Assembly (NCBI GenBank): GCA_036558645.1
Contig: DATBFG010000021.1
Coordinates: 38,464 to 102,463, forward strand
Direction of reading: 5' to 3'
Length of the DNA stretch: 64,000 nt
From: DATBFG01 sp036558645
GTDB lineage: Bacteria > Acidobacteriota > Terriglobia > Terriglobales > Acidobacteriaceae
This document shows, piece by piece, positions 1 through 7,376 of the stretch (the stretch's first letter is position 1; every line of letters starts with the position of its first letter). The translations under genes were made by a program, and so were the position numbers. Below the pieces are notes generated by a model. That model was not told where the DNA came from, searched no databases, and was given only the letters and a program-made list of their open reading frames with translations.

Positions 1-564
1 ACTGGCCGCAGACTCCGCGGGGGTCAGACTCTGGCTCAACTTGGCCTGATCCATCGAAACCGGTCCCGAGCTATACACCGTGAACTCATGTCCTTTAGGC
101 ACGGTGATGTCCTTGCCGTGCATAAACAGGAACAGCGGTGCGGCCGGCCAAAAAACGATGGCAGTTCCGATCATCGCCCCGGTCATGGCTCCCGTGTGGC
201 CGCCGCCCTGGACGTCTTTCACGCCTCGAAGGGCTACTTTTTCGCCAGTCACGGTCTTGGTGAAATCAATATTCACGTTGAGCTTTCCACCTTTTCCCAT
301 GCGTCCCTTGGCTTTCGCTTCAGTCACCGTTCCGATGGCGGAAGTCCCATGTCGAACGACAGTTATGTCTCCAATCTTTATGTCATCCACGACTTCAAAA
401 TTCACTCTGTCGTCCACATGCGCGTCGGCGGAAGAGATGGTGTCAATCGTACGCAGCCGTATGGGGGTTCCATCATCCAGCGTGATTGGTACCGCATTTT
501 GCGCGAAGGATTGCCCTGCCAGCAGCAACATTGGGAGGGCCAACAATAACTTTTTGCGAGTCAT
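1..564 (-). CDS. secreted protein of unknown function, C-terminus cut by window edge
   Basis: The reading frame is open from the ATG at 562-564 to the left edge, giving 188 codons without a stop, so the 3' end is missing. The start is supported by an AAGGAG-type ribosome site just upstream on the minus strand. The protein begins MTRKKLLLALPMLLLAGQ and continues to FAQN, a clear type I signal peptide, so it is exported. The mature part has a beta-rich region (DGTPIRLRT, DDRVNFEVVDD, FTKTVTGEK) followed by a glycine/alanine-rich hydrophobic stretch (GGGHTGAMTGAMIGTAIVFW) resembling a glycine-zipper segment, then KGHEFTVYS. This arrangement is common in small acidobacterial envelope proteins, but I cannot assign a function. 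Confidence 0.8.
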   Translation of the reverse strand, partial: MTRKKLLLALPMLLLAGQSFAQNAVPITLDDGTPIRLRTIDTISSADAHVDDRVNFEVVDDIKIGDITVVRHGTSAIGTVTEAKAKGRMGKGGKLNVNIDFTKTVTGEKVALRGVKDVQGGGHTGAMTGAMIGTAIVFWPAAPLFLFMHGKDITVPKGHEFTVYSSGPVSMDQAKLSQSLTPAESAAS

Positions 565-850
565 CCGATTCTCTCCTTTTCACCACTCGTTCGCGGCTGC
601 CAGCTCCCGGCCATCCCGCTCTCACTTGGTAAAGCGGAAAGAAATCGAGAAATAGCTCACGGGATTTCAAATTTTTTAGCCACATCCATCGACTTCCTAT
701 GGAGCCCGGCTGAAATGTCAGGGTGGCCAATTTGTCCGATTTTGGAGATTTGACATGAGCCTTTTTTCTAACTTCTTACGCGTTACTCATTGAGAGCAGA
801 TCTGGAGCTCTGAGCATCCGGCATTGGTGCCGGTCGTTGGGGAGGTTGGC

Positions 851-1888
851 GTGTCGCGACCCATGTTGAAAAAGATCAGGAAAGCGGCGGTCTGGGTTTT
901 CACCGTATTGGTAACTGCCGCTGCCGTAGTGATGACGGTGACGATTGGTTGGAGGCCCTTGCTGGGGGCACGATCGCGCCCCTTAACCAATCGACATTTC
1001 GAACGCACGCCCGAGCGACTAGCGCGTGGAAAGTATCTGGTCGAAGGTGTAAATGGATGCTTCGACTGCCATTCTCAAGTGGCCACCGATTTCGCGAACT
1101 TGAAGCCGGGAGAGCCAATGGAATGGGTAAAGCGCGGCGCGGGCCGCGTGGTTGTCGAGGAAGGCGACTTCCGCATGGTGGCTCCGAACATCACGCCAGA
1201 CGTAGAAACGGGAGCGGGCACCTGGACGGATGATCAATTCGCGCGAGCCATTCGTGAAGGGATCGGACACGACGGCCGAGTGCTGTTTCCGATGATGCCT
1301 TATAAAGATTTCCGGAACCTATCCGATGAGGATCTGGCCTCGATCATCGTTTACATCCGGTCGCTGGCGCCCGTACATAACCCATTGCCGAAGCGAAATA
1401 TTCCGTTCCCGTTGTCAAGGTTGATCAACGCTGCACCTCAGCCGATTACCGACCGAGTGAACGTCGACATCACCGATCCCATGAAGCGCGGGCAATACTA
1501 CACGGTCATTGGTGGATGCGTGGATTGTCACACACCACGCGACAAGTCCGGCGAGCCCCTCCCCAATATGCAGTTTGCCGGCGGAGTGGCCATGTTCGGT
1601 CCAATCGCCAGCGCTAACATCACGCCGGACGCTAGCGGAATCTCGTACTACGACGAGAATCTTTTTGTGAAGACGATCCGGACCGGCCATGTCGGTGCTC
1701 GTCCGTTGCACGCGCCGATGCCCTGGTGGGTCTATCGCAACATGAATGACCAGGACTTAAAGGCAATCTTCGGGTACCTGCGGACGGTCAGGCCGGTACA
1801 CCATCGCGTGGACAACTCTGAGTCGGCGACGAAGTGCAAGCAGTGTAATGGCAATCATGGCTCCGGCGCAGAGAACGGAGGTTTGTAA
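851..1888 (+). CDS. membrane-anchored diheme cytochrome c
   Basis: An electron-transfer protein of about 345 residues with an N-terminal membrane anchor or signal (KAAVWVFTVLVTAAAVVMTV) and two c-type heme sites: CFDCH in the first half and CVDCH in the second. Each is followed by a distal methionine-containing segment typical of cytochrome c domains (MMPYKDFRNLSDED; MPWWVYRNMNDQD), so it is a tandem two-domain diheme protein acting outside the cytoplasmic membrane. I chose the GTG at 851 because a strong GGGGAGG site lies five bases upstream; an ATG at 863 is in frame and also possible. The C-terminus carries an odd CKQCN tail in which the histidine of a third heme site is absent. Its stop overlaps the ATG of the next gene by one base (TAATG), so the two are probably translated together. 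The partner dehydrogenase is not visible nearby. Confidence 0.88.
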   Translation: MSRPMLKKIRKAAVWVFTVLVTAAAVVMTVTIGWRPLLGARSRPLTNRHFERTPERLARGKYLVEGVNGCFDCHSQVATDFANLKPGEPMEWVKRGAGRVVVEEGDFRMVAPNITPDVETGAGTWTDDQFARAIREGIGHDGRVLFPMMPYKDFRNLSDEDLASIIVYIRSLAPVHNPLPKRNIPFPLSRLINAAPQPITDRVNVDITDPMKRGQYYTVIGGCVDCHTPRDKSGEPLPNMQFAGGVAMFGPIASANITPDASGISYYDENLFVKTIRTGHVGARPLHAPMPWWVYRNMNDQDLKAIFGYLRTVRPVHHRVDNSESATKCKQCNGNHGSGAENGGL

Positions 1889-2322
1889 TGGCCTATGTGA
1901 TGAAAGCCGGGGAAGGGGCATCGTCCTCTCCCGTCGGGGTGGACGAAGATCTGATCCGCGACCTGGTGCGATGGCTTGAAATCTCTTGGAATTCAAGCGC
2001 CAGTGCGGGTTTTGCCGCGCCCTTTGCTGATGACGCTGACTTTGTGACCATCTTCGGTGCACACTACACCAGCCGAAGCTCGGTCGAAGCCAATCATCGG
2101 CACATCTTCGACACCATCTACAAGGAAAGTCGCATTGCCTACGGCGTGGAAAAGATTCGATTTGTGCGTCCCGACGTGGCGATTGCGTTTGTGCGCGTGC
2201 GCTTGCAGTTGCGTAACGGCAAGATGTTGGAGGCCCGGCCAAACATGGTTCTCGCCAAGGACAACGATCGATGGCAGATCGTCAGCCTGCAGAACACATT
2301 GATCGGCGAGATGGCTACGTAG
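1888..2322 (+). CDS. SnoaL/NTF2-like protein (SgcJ/EcaC type)
   Basis: A 144-residue protein with the pattern of the NTF2-like cone fold: an N-terminal helix (LIRDLVRWLEISWNSS), the FADDADFVTIFGAHYTSR segment typical of SgcJ/EcaC-type proteins, a helix (VEANHRHIFDTIYKES), and C-terminal strands (VRPDVAIAFVRVRL; DRWQIVSLQNT). Members of this fold bind small molecules in a cone-shaped pocket and may be isomerases, hydrolases or simple binding proteins; the sequence does not say which. It has no signal peptide, so it is cytoplasmic. It is translationally coupled to the upstream cytochrome c gene, an unusual pairing because the products sit on opposite sides of the membrane. Confidence 0.8.
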   Translation: MAYVMKAGEGASSSPVGVDEDLIRDLVRWLEISWNSSASAGFAAPFADDADFVTIFGAHYTSRSSVEANHRHIFDTIYKESRIAYGVEKIRFVRPDVAIAFVRVRLQLRNGKMLEARPNMVLAKDNDRWQIVSLQNTLIGEMAT

Positions 2323-2443
2323 CAGCTCTGCTTTCGAAGGGACACGACAATCCTCGGATCAGAGATTTTCGTTCACTTGACCGCAGGCCCGTCTTCCCTT
2401 AGCTTTTGGACGGTTCTTATCGTCGTAAGCGAGGGAGTATTGG

Positions 2444-3007
2444 ATGGGGTCCACACCGAGTGCGGGCGTAACCAGGCTGCTGGCAGAGTGGACTGACGGA
2501 AACAAAGGAGCACTCGAAAGCTTGCTTCCCCTCGTTTACGATGAACTTCGCAAGTTGGCTCGTGGTTACCTTCAGCGCGAACGCGCCGGGCACACGCTGC
2601 AAAGCACCGCCCTCGTGCATGAAGCCTACATGCGCCTGGTAGACCAGGACGTGGCGTGGCAGAATCGCGCCCATTTCTTTGCTATTGCTGCCCAGATGAT
2701 GCGCCGAATTCTTGTCGATCATGCGCGCACGAAGAATGCGGCGAAGCGTGGCGATGGTGCCTGCATGGTCACGCTGGATGAGGGACTCGTCGGTGCCGAA
2801 CAACGCGACGTCAATGTAATCGCGCTCGACGCAGCGCTCACCAAGCTGGCGAAGCTCGATGAGCAACAGAGCCGCATCGTGGAACTTCGTTTCTTCGCCG
2901 GCTTGTCGATCGATGAAACTGCCGAAGTCCTCAAGATTTCACCGGCCACGATCAAGCGCGATTGGGTAAGCGCGAAAGCATGGCTTTACCGAGAGATGCA
3001 AGGTTAG
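2444..3007 (+). CDS. ECF RNA polymerase sigma factor, TIGR02999-like
   Basis: An extracytoplasmic-function sigma factor of 187 residues. Region 2 covers about residues 20-95 (YDELRKLARGYLQRE, LVHEAYMRLVDQ, FFAIAAQMMRRILVDHAR) and region 4 about 120-185 (LDEQQSRIVELRFFAGLSIDETAEVL, then KISPATIKRDWVSAKAWL as the DNA-contacting helix-turn-helix). The STALVHEAYLRL-like wording is typical of the TIGR02999 group, abundant in Acidobacteria and Planctomycetes. The start has a GAGGGAG site six bases upstream. Such factors are usually followed by a Ser/Thr kinase gene; here the next 290 bases hold no kinase and the next gene is a drug exporter, so it is an orphan. No anti-sigma factor is visible. Confidence 0.93.
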   Translation: MGSTPSAGVTRLLAEWTDGNKGALESLLPLVYDELRKLARGYLQRERAGHTLQSTALVHEAYMRLVDQDVAWQNRAHFFAIAAQMMRRILVDHARTKNAAKRGDGACMVTLDEGLVGAEQRDVNVIALDAALTKLAKLDEQQSRIVELRFFAGLSIDETAEVLKISPATIKRDWVSAKAWLYREMQG

Positions 3008-3297
3008 GATGCTGGCTCCCATCGTTGTTGAAACCGTTCGACTGGTTACTCCACGAGGCTGCCTGTCTATCCGCTTTGGCGGGGATCCACTTCGCATGGG
3101 ATTGTTGGAATCAGGCTTCCGCTGACGGATTCGCGCCAATCGCTCTCCTGAATTTTCGACACACTCCCTGAAGCTAGCTTGGTTTCTGCGTCGGAAGTCT
3201 TGTGCACAGAATCCAATAACTGTGCGCGGCCCTACCAGGCAAGCAACCTTCAATCCTGCCCTGATCTCGAAGAGTAGCCGGAAATCAATCAACTGAA
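3008..3297 (+). other. intergenic stretch with no recognisable gene
   Basis: Between the sigma factor and the exporter I see no reading frame with coding character. In particular there is no trace of the kinase N-terminus that normally follows this sigma-factor family. No convincing promoter or terminator hairpin stands out. Confidence 0.5.
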
Positions 3298-4860
3298 ATG
3301 TCTGCAGGCACTCAGGCAGTTCCCGAAATCAATCCATGGCTGGTAGCAATCGCAGTAATGTCAAGCACTTTCATGGAAGTGCTCGATACCACAGTCGTCA
3401 ACGTTTCGTTGCCGCATATTGCCGGGAGCCTCTCGGCAAGCACGGACGAAGCCACATGGACTTTGACATCCTATTTGGTTGCCAATGCAATCATCCTCCC
3501 GATGACCGGTTGGCTCGCTTCAAACTTCGGACGCAAGCGCCTGCTGATCGCGTCGGTCAGCGGATTCACCATCGCGTCGTTCTGCTGTGGCCTCGCTCCA
3601 TCGCTGCCATTCCTCATTATCTTTCGCGTGATTCAGGGAGCGTGTGGTGGCGGGCTGCAGCCTTTATCGCAGGCAATCCTGCTGGAGGCTTTCCCTCCTG
3701 ACAAGCGTGGTCAAGCGATGGCCTTTTGGGCGCTGGGCATCGTGGTCGCACCCATGCTTGGACCTGTCGCGGGAGGCTGGCTCACAGACAACTACAGTTG
3801 GCGGTGGGTCTTCTACATCAATGTGCCGATCGGTGTGTTGGCGCTAATTCTTACCAAGCTATTTGTCTTTGATCCCGCTTACCTGCGACGCAAATCTGCA
3901 GGCATCGATTACTGGGGAATCGGTTTGTTGACGGTTGGCATGGGAAGCCTGCAGATCATGCTGGACAAAGGACAGGAGGAAGATTGGTTCGGTTCCCACT
4001 TCATCCTGACTCTAGCAGTATTGGCGGTAGTTGGACTTGGCGGGTTGATCGCGCGCGAGTTGCGTGCCGAGCACCCGATTATTGATCTCAGCGTTTTCAA
4101 ATATCGGACGTACGCCATCGGAACGTTTTTGATGATGGGAGTCGGGTTTGTTCTCTACGGCAGCACCGTCCTGTTGCCTCTTCTCATGCAGGTTCTACTT
4201 GGCTATACCGCCACACATGCTGGTGTCACGAATCTTCCAAGAGGTCTGGCATCGTTCCTGGTGATGCCCCTCATAGGAGTGCTCGTCAGCAAGACCGACC
4301 CGCGAAAACTGTTAGCTGCTGGTTTGATTGGTTCGGCGATAGCGATGTTTCGGCTCTCAAAACTCGAACTGGGCGTGAGCTCGGGTGCCTTCTGGATTCC
4401 ACTTCTTTTGCAGGGTGCGTCGTTAGGTTTGGTATTTGTGCCTCTGACCACCGTGACGAACGACCCCATTCCCAGAGAGAGGATGGGGAGCGCCACAAGC
4501 ATTTTTAATCTGATGCGCAATATCGGCGCCAGTATCGGAATTGCGATGGTGCAAACCGTGCAGTTTCGCACAACGCAGGCACACTCGACCTATCTGACGC
4601 AACATGTGCAAAACTCCAGCGCTCAAGCCAGAAACTTAATGGAGGGGCTGAAGTCTACTTTCATCGCCAACGGTGCCGATCCTGTCACTGCTACCGAGAA
4701 GGCTACTGCCGCGATGTGGGGAATGGTTCAACGCCAGGCGTCCATGTTGGCTTACAACGACACATTTTTCCTCCTGGCCATCATCTTCCTATGCATGTTG
4801 CCCTTTACGCTGCTTATGAAGAAACCAAAGCCCGGAGCGAAGGCGGCAATGGGCCACTAG
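3298..4860 (+). CDS. DHA2-family (EmrB/QacA type) drug:H+ antiporter, MFS
   Basis: A 520-residue permease of the 14-helix DHA2 branch of the major facilitator superfamily, expected to expel drugs or toxic amphiphiles using the proton gradient. Diagnostic segments are TFMEVLDTTVVNVSLPHIAGSL in helix 1 with its membrane-embedded aspartate, WTLTSYLVANAIILPMTGWLA in helix 2, GRKRLLIAS as motif A, and RVIQGACGGGLQPLSQA as motif B-like. Length fits the family. The EmrA/HlyD adaptor that normally accompanies EmrB in Gram-negative bacteria is not next to it, so it either works alone or with a partner elsewhere. It converges with the propeller lipoprotein gene, leaving only 29 bases between the stops. 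Confidence 0.93.
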   Translation: MSAGTQAVPEINPWLVAIAVMSSTFMEVLDTTVVNVSLPHIAGSLSASTDEATWTLTSYLVANAIILPMTGWLASNFGRKRLLIASVSGFTIASFCCGLAPSLPFLIIFRVIQGACGGGLQPLSQAILLEAFPPDKRGQAMAFWALGIVVAPMLGPVAGGWLTDNYSWRWVFYINVPIGVLALILTKLFVFDPAYLRRKSAGIDYWGIGLLTVGMGSLQIMLDKGQEEDWFGSHFILTLAVLAVVGLGGLIARELRAEHPIIDLSVFKYRTYAIGTFLMMGVGFVLYGSTVLLPLLMQVLLGYTATHAGVTNLPRGLASFLVMPLIGVLVSKTDPRKLLAAGLIGSAIAMFRLSKLELGVSSGAFWIPLLLQGASLGLVFVPLTTVTNDPIPRERMGSATSIFNLMRNIGASIGIAMVQTVQFRTTQAHSTYLTQHVQNSSAQARNLMEGLKSTFIANGADPVTATEKATAAMWGMVQRQASMLAYNDTFFLLAIIFLCMLPFTLLMKKPKPGAKAAMGH

Positions 4861-4889
4861 GGCAACTTGGTGCTCGACCTTTGGCACCG

Positions 4890-5972
4890 CTATTGAATCG
4901 CAATTGAAGTAGCCGCACTCGCGGTCGAAAAAGGAGAGCCATCGATTGCGTTCAGTTTTCCAGTGTCGGTTCCAACCTTGAACACTGAGATGTCCTTGGA
5001 TTGCCCGTTCACTACGTAAACGAAGGTTCCTGACGGGTCAACTGCGACCGAAGTGGGCCCCGTTCCTGCTGTGAAGGGAGAATCAGCAAGTGGTGTCGCC
5101 AGGCCTGTGCCCGCGTCATACGTGTAGGCCGAAACGTCATTCGACCCAAGATTCGCGACGTAAATGTAGGTCCCGTTCGCGGCGATCGAGACAGGCGTAG
5201 TGCCGGCAGTAAACGGGACCGGGGTGATGGAGGTCAACGCGCCTGTGGGATCGATAGAAAATCCCGTGAATCCACTCTGCTGAGGCAAAGTAACGTACAA
5301 GAATTTATCGTTTGGATCAATCGCTATTCCCAGCGGCGCCGCACCGATGCTCACCGGCGAACCCGGCACGGGCGTCAATGCCCCGCTGCTTGCATTGATC
5401 GAAAACGCGGAAATCGACAAGGAATTCGAGTTTGATACGTAAAGGAATTCTCCGGAGTGAGATACCTTCAGAGCACTCGGTCCAGAACCGACTCGCACAG
5501 GCGAATTGGCAGCCTCAGTGAGCTTTCCATCACTCCCGATAGAGAAAACAGAAATGTCTCCCGATCCCGAGTTGGAAACGAACAAGAAATGCCCAGTCGG
5601 ATCATTTGCCAAAGCAACCGGAGTAGTTCCCACGGCTACCCGCGGAGGCACTTCAACAAGCGTGCCAGTGCCACCCTCGTCCGAGTAAGTAACGACGTCA
5701 TTGTCGAGAGCATCAGCTACGTAGACGAAAGTCTTGGACGGGTGGATGGAAACGGCGAAAGGAGATGCACCTGTCAAAAAGGGAGAGCCCGATACGGTCG
5801 AGAGTGATCCGGATGTTTCGTCAACCCGAAACCCGACCACTTCATTTGCCTGAGGAAGGGTAAGGTACGCCACCACCGTTGAACTGGAACTGTCATCATC
5901 CACACTATTGCAGCCCACGGCCGAAACCAACAAGGCCAACACGACTGCAACAAAAGGTTTTCGAATGCTCAT
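4890..5972 (-). CDS. beta-propeller (YncE/lactonase-like) lipoprotein
   Basis: About 360 residues, made of repeated units reading roughly SPVSIGAAPLGIAIDPNDKFLYV followed by N/SxxSxDISVFxID, the signature of a seven-bladed beta-propeller of the lactonase / YncE type. At least six repeats are visible. I moved the start to the ATG at 5972, giving MSIRKPFVAVVLALLVSAVGC: a charged N-terminus, a hydrophobic core and a cysteine in a lipobox-like position, so the protein is probably lipid-anchored. Lactonase activity cannot be inferred; acidobacterial genomes carry many such propellers and most have no known role. A poly-serine spacer (DDDSSSSTVV) follows the cysteine. Confidence 0.85.
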   Translation of the reverse strand: MSIRKPFVAVVLALLVSAVGCNSVDDDSSSSTVVAYLTLPQANEVVGFRVDETSGSLSTVSGSPFLTGASPFAVSIHPSKTFVYVADALDNDVVTYSDEGGTGTLVEVPPRVAVGTTPVALANDPTGHFLFVSNSGSGDISVFSIGSDGKLTEAANSPVRVGSGPSALKVSHSGEFLYVSNSNSLSISAFSINASSGALTPVPGSPVSIGAAPLGIAIDPNDKFLYVTLPQQSGFTGFSIDPTGALTSITPVPFTAGTTPVSIAANGTYIYVANLGSNDVSAYTYDAGTGLATPLADSPFTAGTGPTSVAVDPSGTFVYVVNGQSKDISVFKVGTDTGKLNAIDGSPFSTASAATSIAIQ

Positions 5973-6102
5973 CAAAAGTTTCCCCAGACTGGCAATTCTC
6001 GCGGAAGTTCGTAAAAACACGCCGCCTTCCGCGGAGTTTCGTTTGTTTCCAAATCAATTGAGAGACTCTCTATTGTCACATAACTATCGGAAACCGACCC
6101 GG

Positions 6103-6486
6103 CTAGCCGGTTCCCATCACGCTGTATAGCAGGATGGACAGCACGATCATGGTGAAGATCATGTACATGCGGTCTTTCTCAGCCGCGAAGGCAAAGACCG
6201 AAAACGCCACTCGAAGGATCGGAGTCGCAATTAGGAGAAGCAGCCCCAACTGAATGATGCCGCGGCTGCTGAGCGCGAATGCTCCGTGAACGATGCCTCG
6301 CGGTTGGCGAAGCTCCGTGGGTTCGCTCTGGAAGACCCGATAGTTGGCAGGCGCTCCTCCGTGCCGCACCAGATAAATAACGGCGCCTATGAATACGACC
6401 GACGCAGCCAGCACAACTCCCACGCGAAGCAGATTTCCAATGATGTCTTCGACCCTGCGGTCATTCCATGCTTGGGGACCAGTCAA
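6103..6486 (-). CDS. DUF1634 family membrane protein
   Basis: A 127-residue protein with three hydrophobic segments: NLLRVGVVLAASVVFIGAVIYLV, IIQLGLLLLIATPILRVAFSVFAFA and MIFTMIVLSILLYSV. The VLRxGVxxAxxxxxxG start and the LLxATPxxRVxxSxxxF core match DUF1634. Proteins of this family are regularly encoded beside TauE/SafE-type exporters, as here: the TauE gene lies three bases upstream in the same orientation, so the two are almost certainly co-transcribed. The pair may form one transport unit, though the role of DUF1634 has not been established. Confidence 0.88.
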   Translation of the reverse strand: MTGPQAWNDRRVEDIIGNLLRVGVVLAASVVFIGAVIYLVRHGGAPANYRVFQSEPTELRQPRGIVHGAFALSSRGIIQLGLLLLIATPILRVAFSVFAFAAEKDRMYMIFTMIVLSILLYSVMGTG

Positions 6487-6489
6487 TTC

Positions 6490-7326
6490 TCAAATCCTCC
6501 CGAAAAAACCTTTGTAGAGCATTTCTATTCCCAGCAGCGCAATGACAATGCCGAAAACGATCCGCAGCCAATGAGTTTCAGCCTTTACCAGTATTCGGGC
6601 GCCTAGCATCGAGCCGGCAAGCACGCCGAGCATCACAGGCATCGCTAAACCTGGATCAATGTATCCACGGTTCAGGTACACCCCTGCACTCGCCGCGGCG
6701 GTCACGCCGATCATGAAATTGCTGGTCGTAGTGGATACCTTGAAAGGAATGCGCATGGCCTGATCCATGGCAAGAACTTTTACCGCGCCCGAACCAATGC
6801 CGAGCAAACCGGACAGCGCACCCGCTCCAAACATCAGGCTGAAACCAGCTGGGACCCGGTGCACACAGTAATGGCGCGTGCCTTCTGGCGTGGGGAAACT
6901 TCCATTCAGCTTCAGCCGGGTAGCAATCGGATCTTGAATTTCGTCGCCGAGAAGCTTGCGGCGTGGCTGGGCCGCTAAGTACGCTGAATAAAGGAGCATA
7001 AATCCGAAGATGATGGCGATGGTGGAAGGTGCTACCCAAGTGGCAATGAATGCGCCGAGTAGCGCGCCAATTGTTGTTGCAATCTCAAGAAACATCCCAA
7101 TGCGGATGTTGGAGAATCCTTCCCGGACATAAGCTGCCGCGGCCCCCGAGGAGGTAGCAATGACGGCGATAAGCGATGCGCCTACGGCGTAGCGGATGTC
7201 TACTTTGAACAGGACCGTCAGCATCGGAATCAGCACCACACCACCGCCAAGTCCGGTGAGCGAACCCAACAGGCCCGCTGCCATTGAGCCCATCGCGACC
7301 AGAAGGCTGAATTCGAGAATCGTCAT
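6490..7326 (-). CDS. TauE/SafE family anion (sulfite/sulfonate) exporter
   Basis: A 278-residue membrane protein of the TauE/SafE (DUF81) family. Both halves carry the family repeat: GLLGSLTGLGGGVVLIPML near the N-terminus and GLLGIGSGAVKVLAMD in the middle. About eight hydrophobic helices are visible. Members export sulfite, sulfoacetate or related organic sulfur anions, or serve other small anions. Here no sulfur-oxidation gene lies next to it, so the substrate is open; a sulfatase-like enzyme starts 50 bases away on the other strand but is probably not a sulfatase proper. It forms an operon with the downstream DUF1634 gene. Confidence 0.9.
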   Translation of the reverse strand: MTILEFSLLVAMGSMAAGLLGSLTGLGGGVVLIPMLTVLFKVDIRYAVGASLIAVIATSSGAAAAYVREGFSNIRIGMFLEIATTIGALLGAFIATWVAPSTIAIIFGFMLLYSAYLAAQPRRKLLGDEIQDPIATRLKLNGSFPTPEGTRHYCVHRVPAGFSLMFGAGALSGLLGIGSGAVKVLAMDQAMRIPFKVSTTTSNFMIGVTAAASAGVYLNRGYIDPGLAMPVMLGVLAGSMLGARILVKAETHWLRIVFGIVIALLGIEMLYKGFFGRI

Positions 7327-7376
7327 TCTTGCTCCATCTGACAGTTTGCCATAGTCTGCCTTTTACACTTGTGCCG

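Noticed and set aside
80..655. Plus-strand open frame of 191 codons
   Set aside because: It lies opposite the secreted protein gene at 1-564, which has a signal peptide and ribosome site; the plus-strand translation has no coherent domain.
1801..1888. Third heme-binding site in the cytochrome tail
   Set aside because: The motif reads CKQCN, so the histidine ligand is missing.
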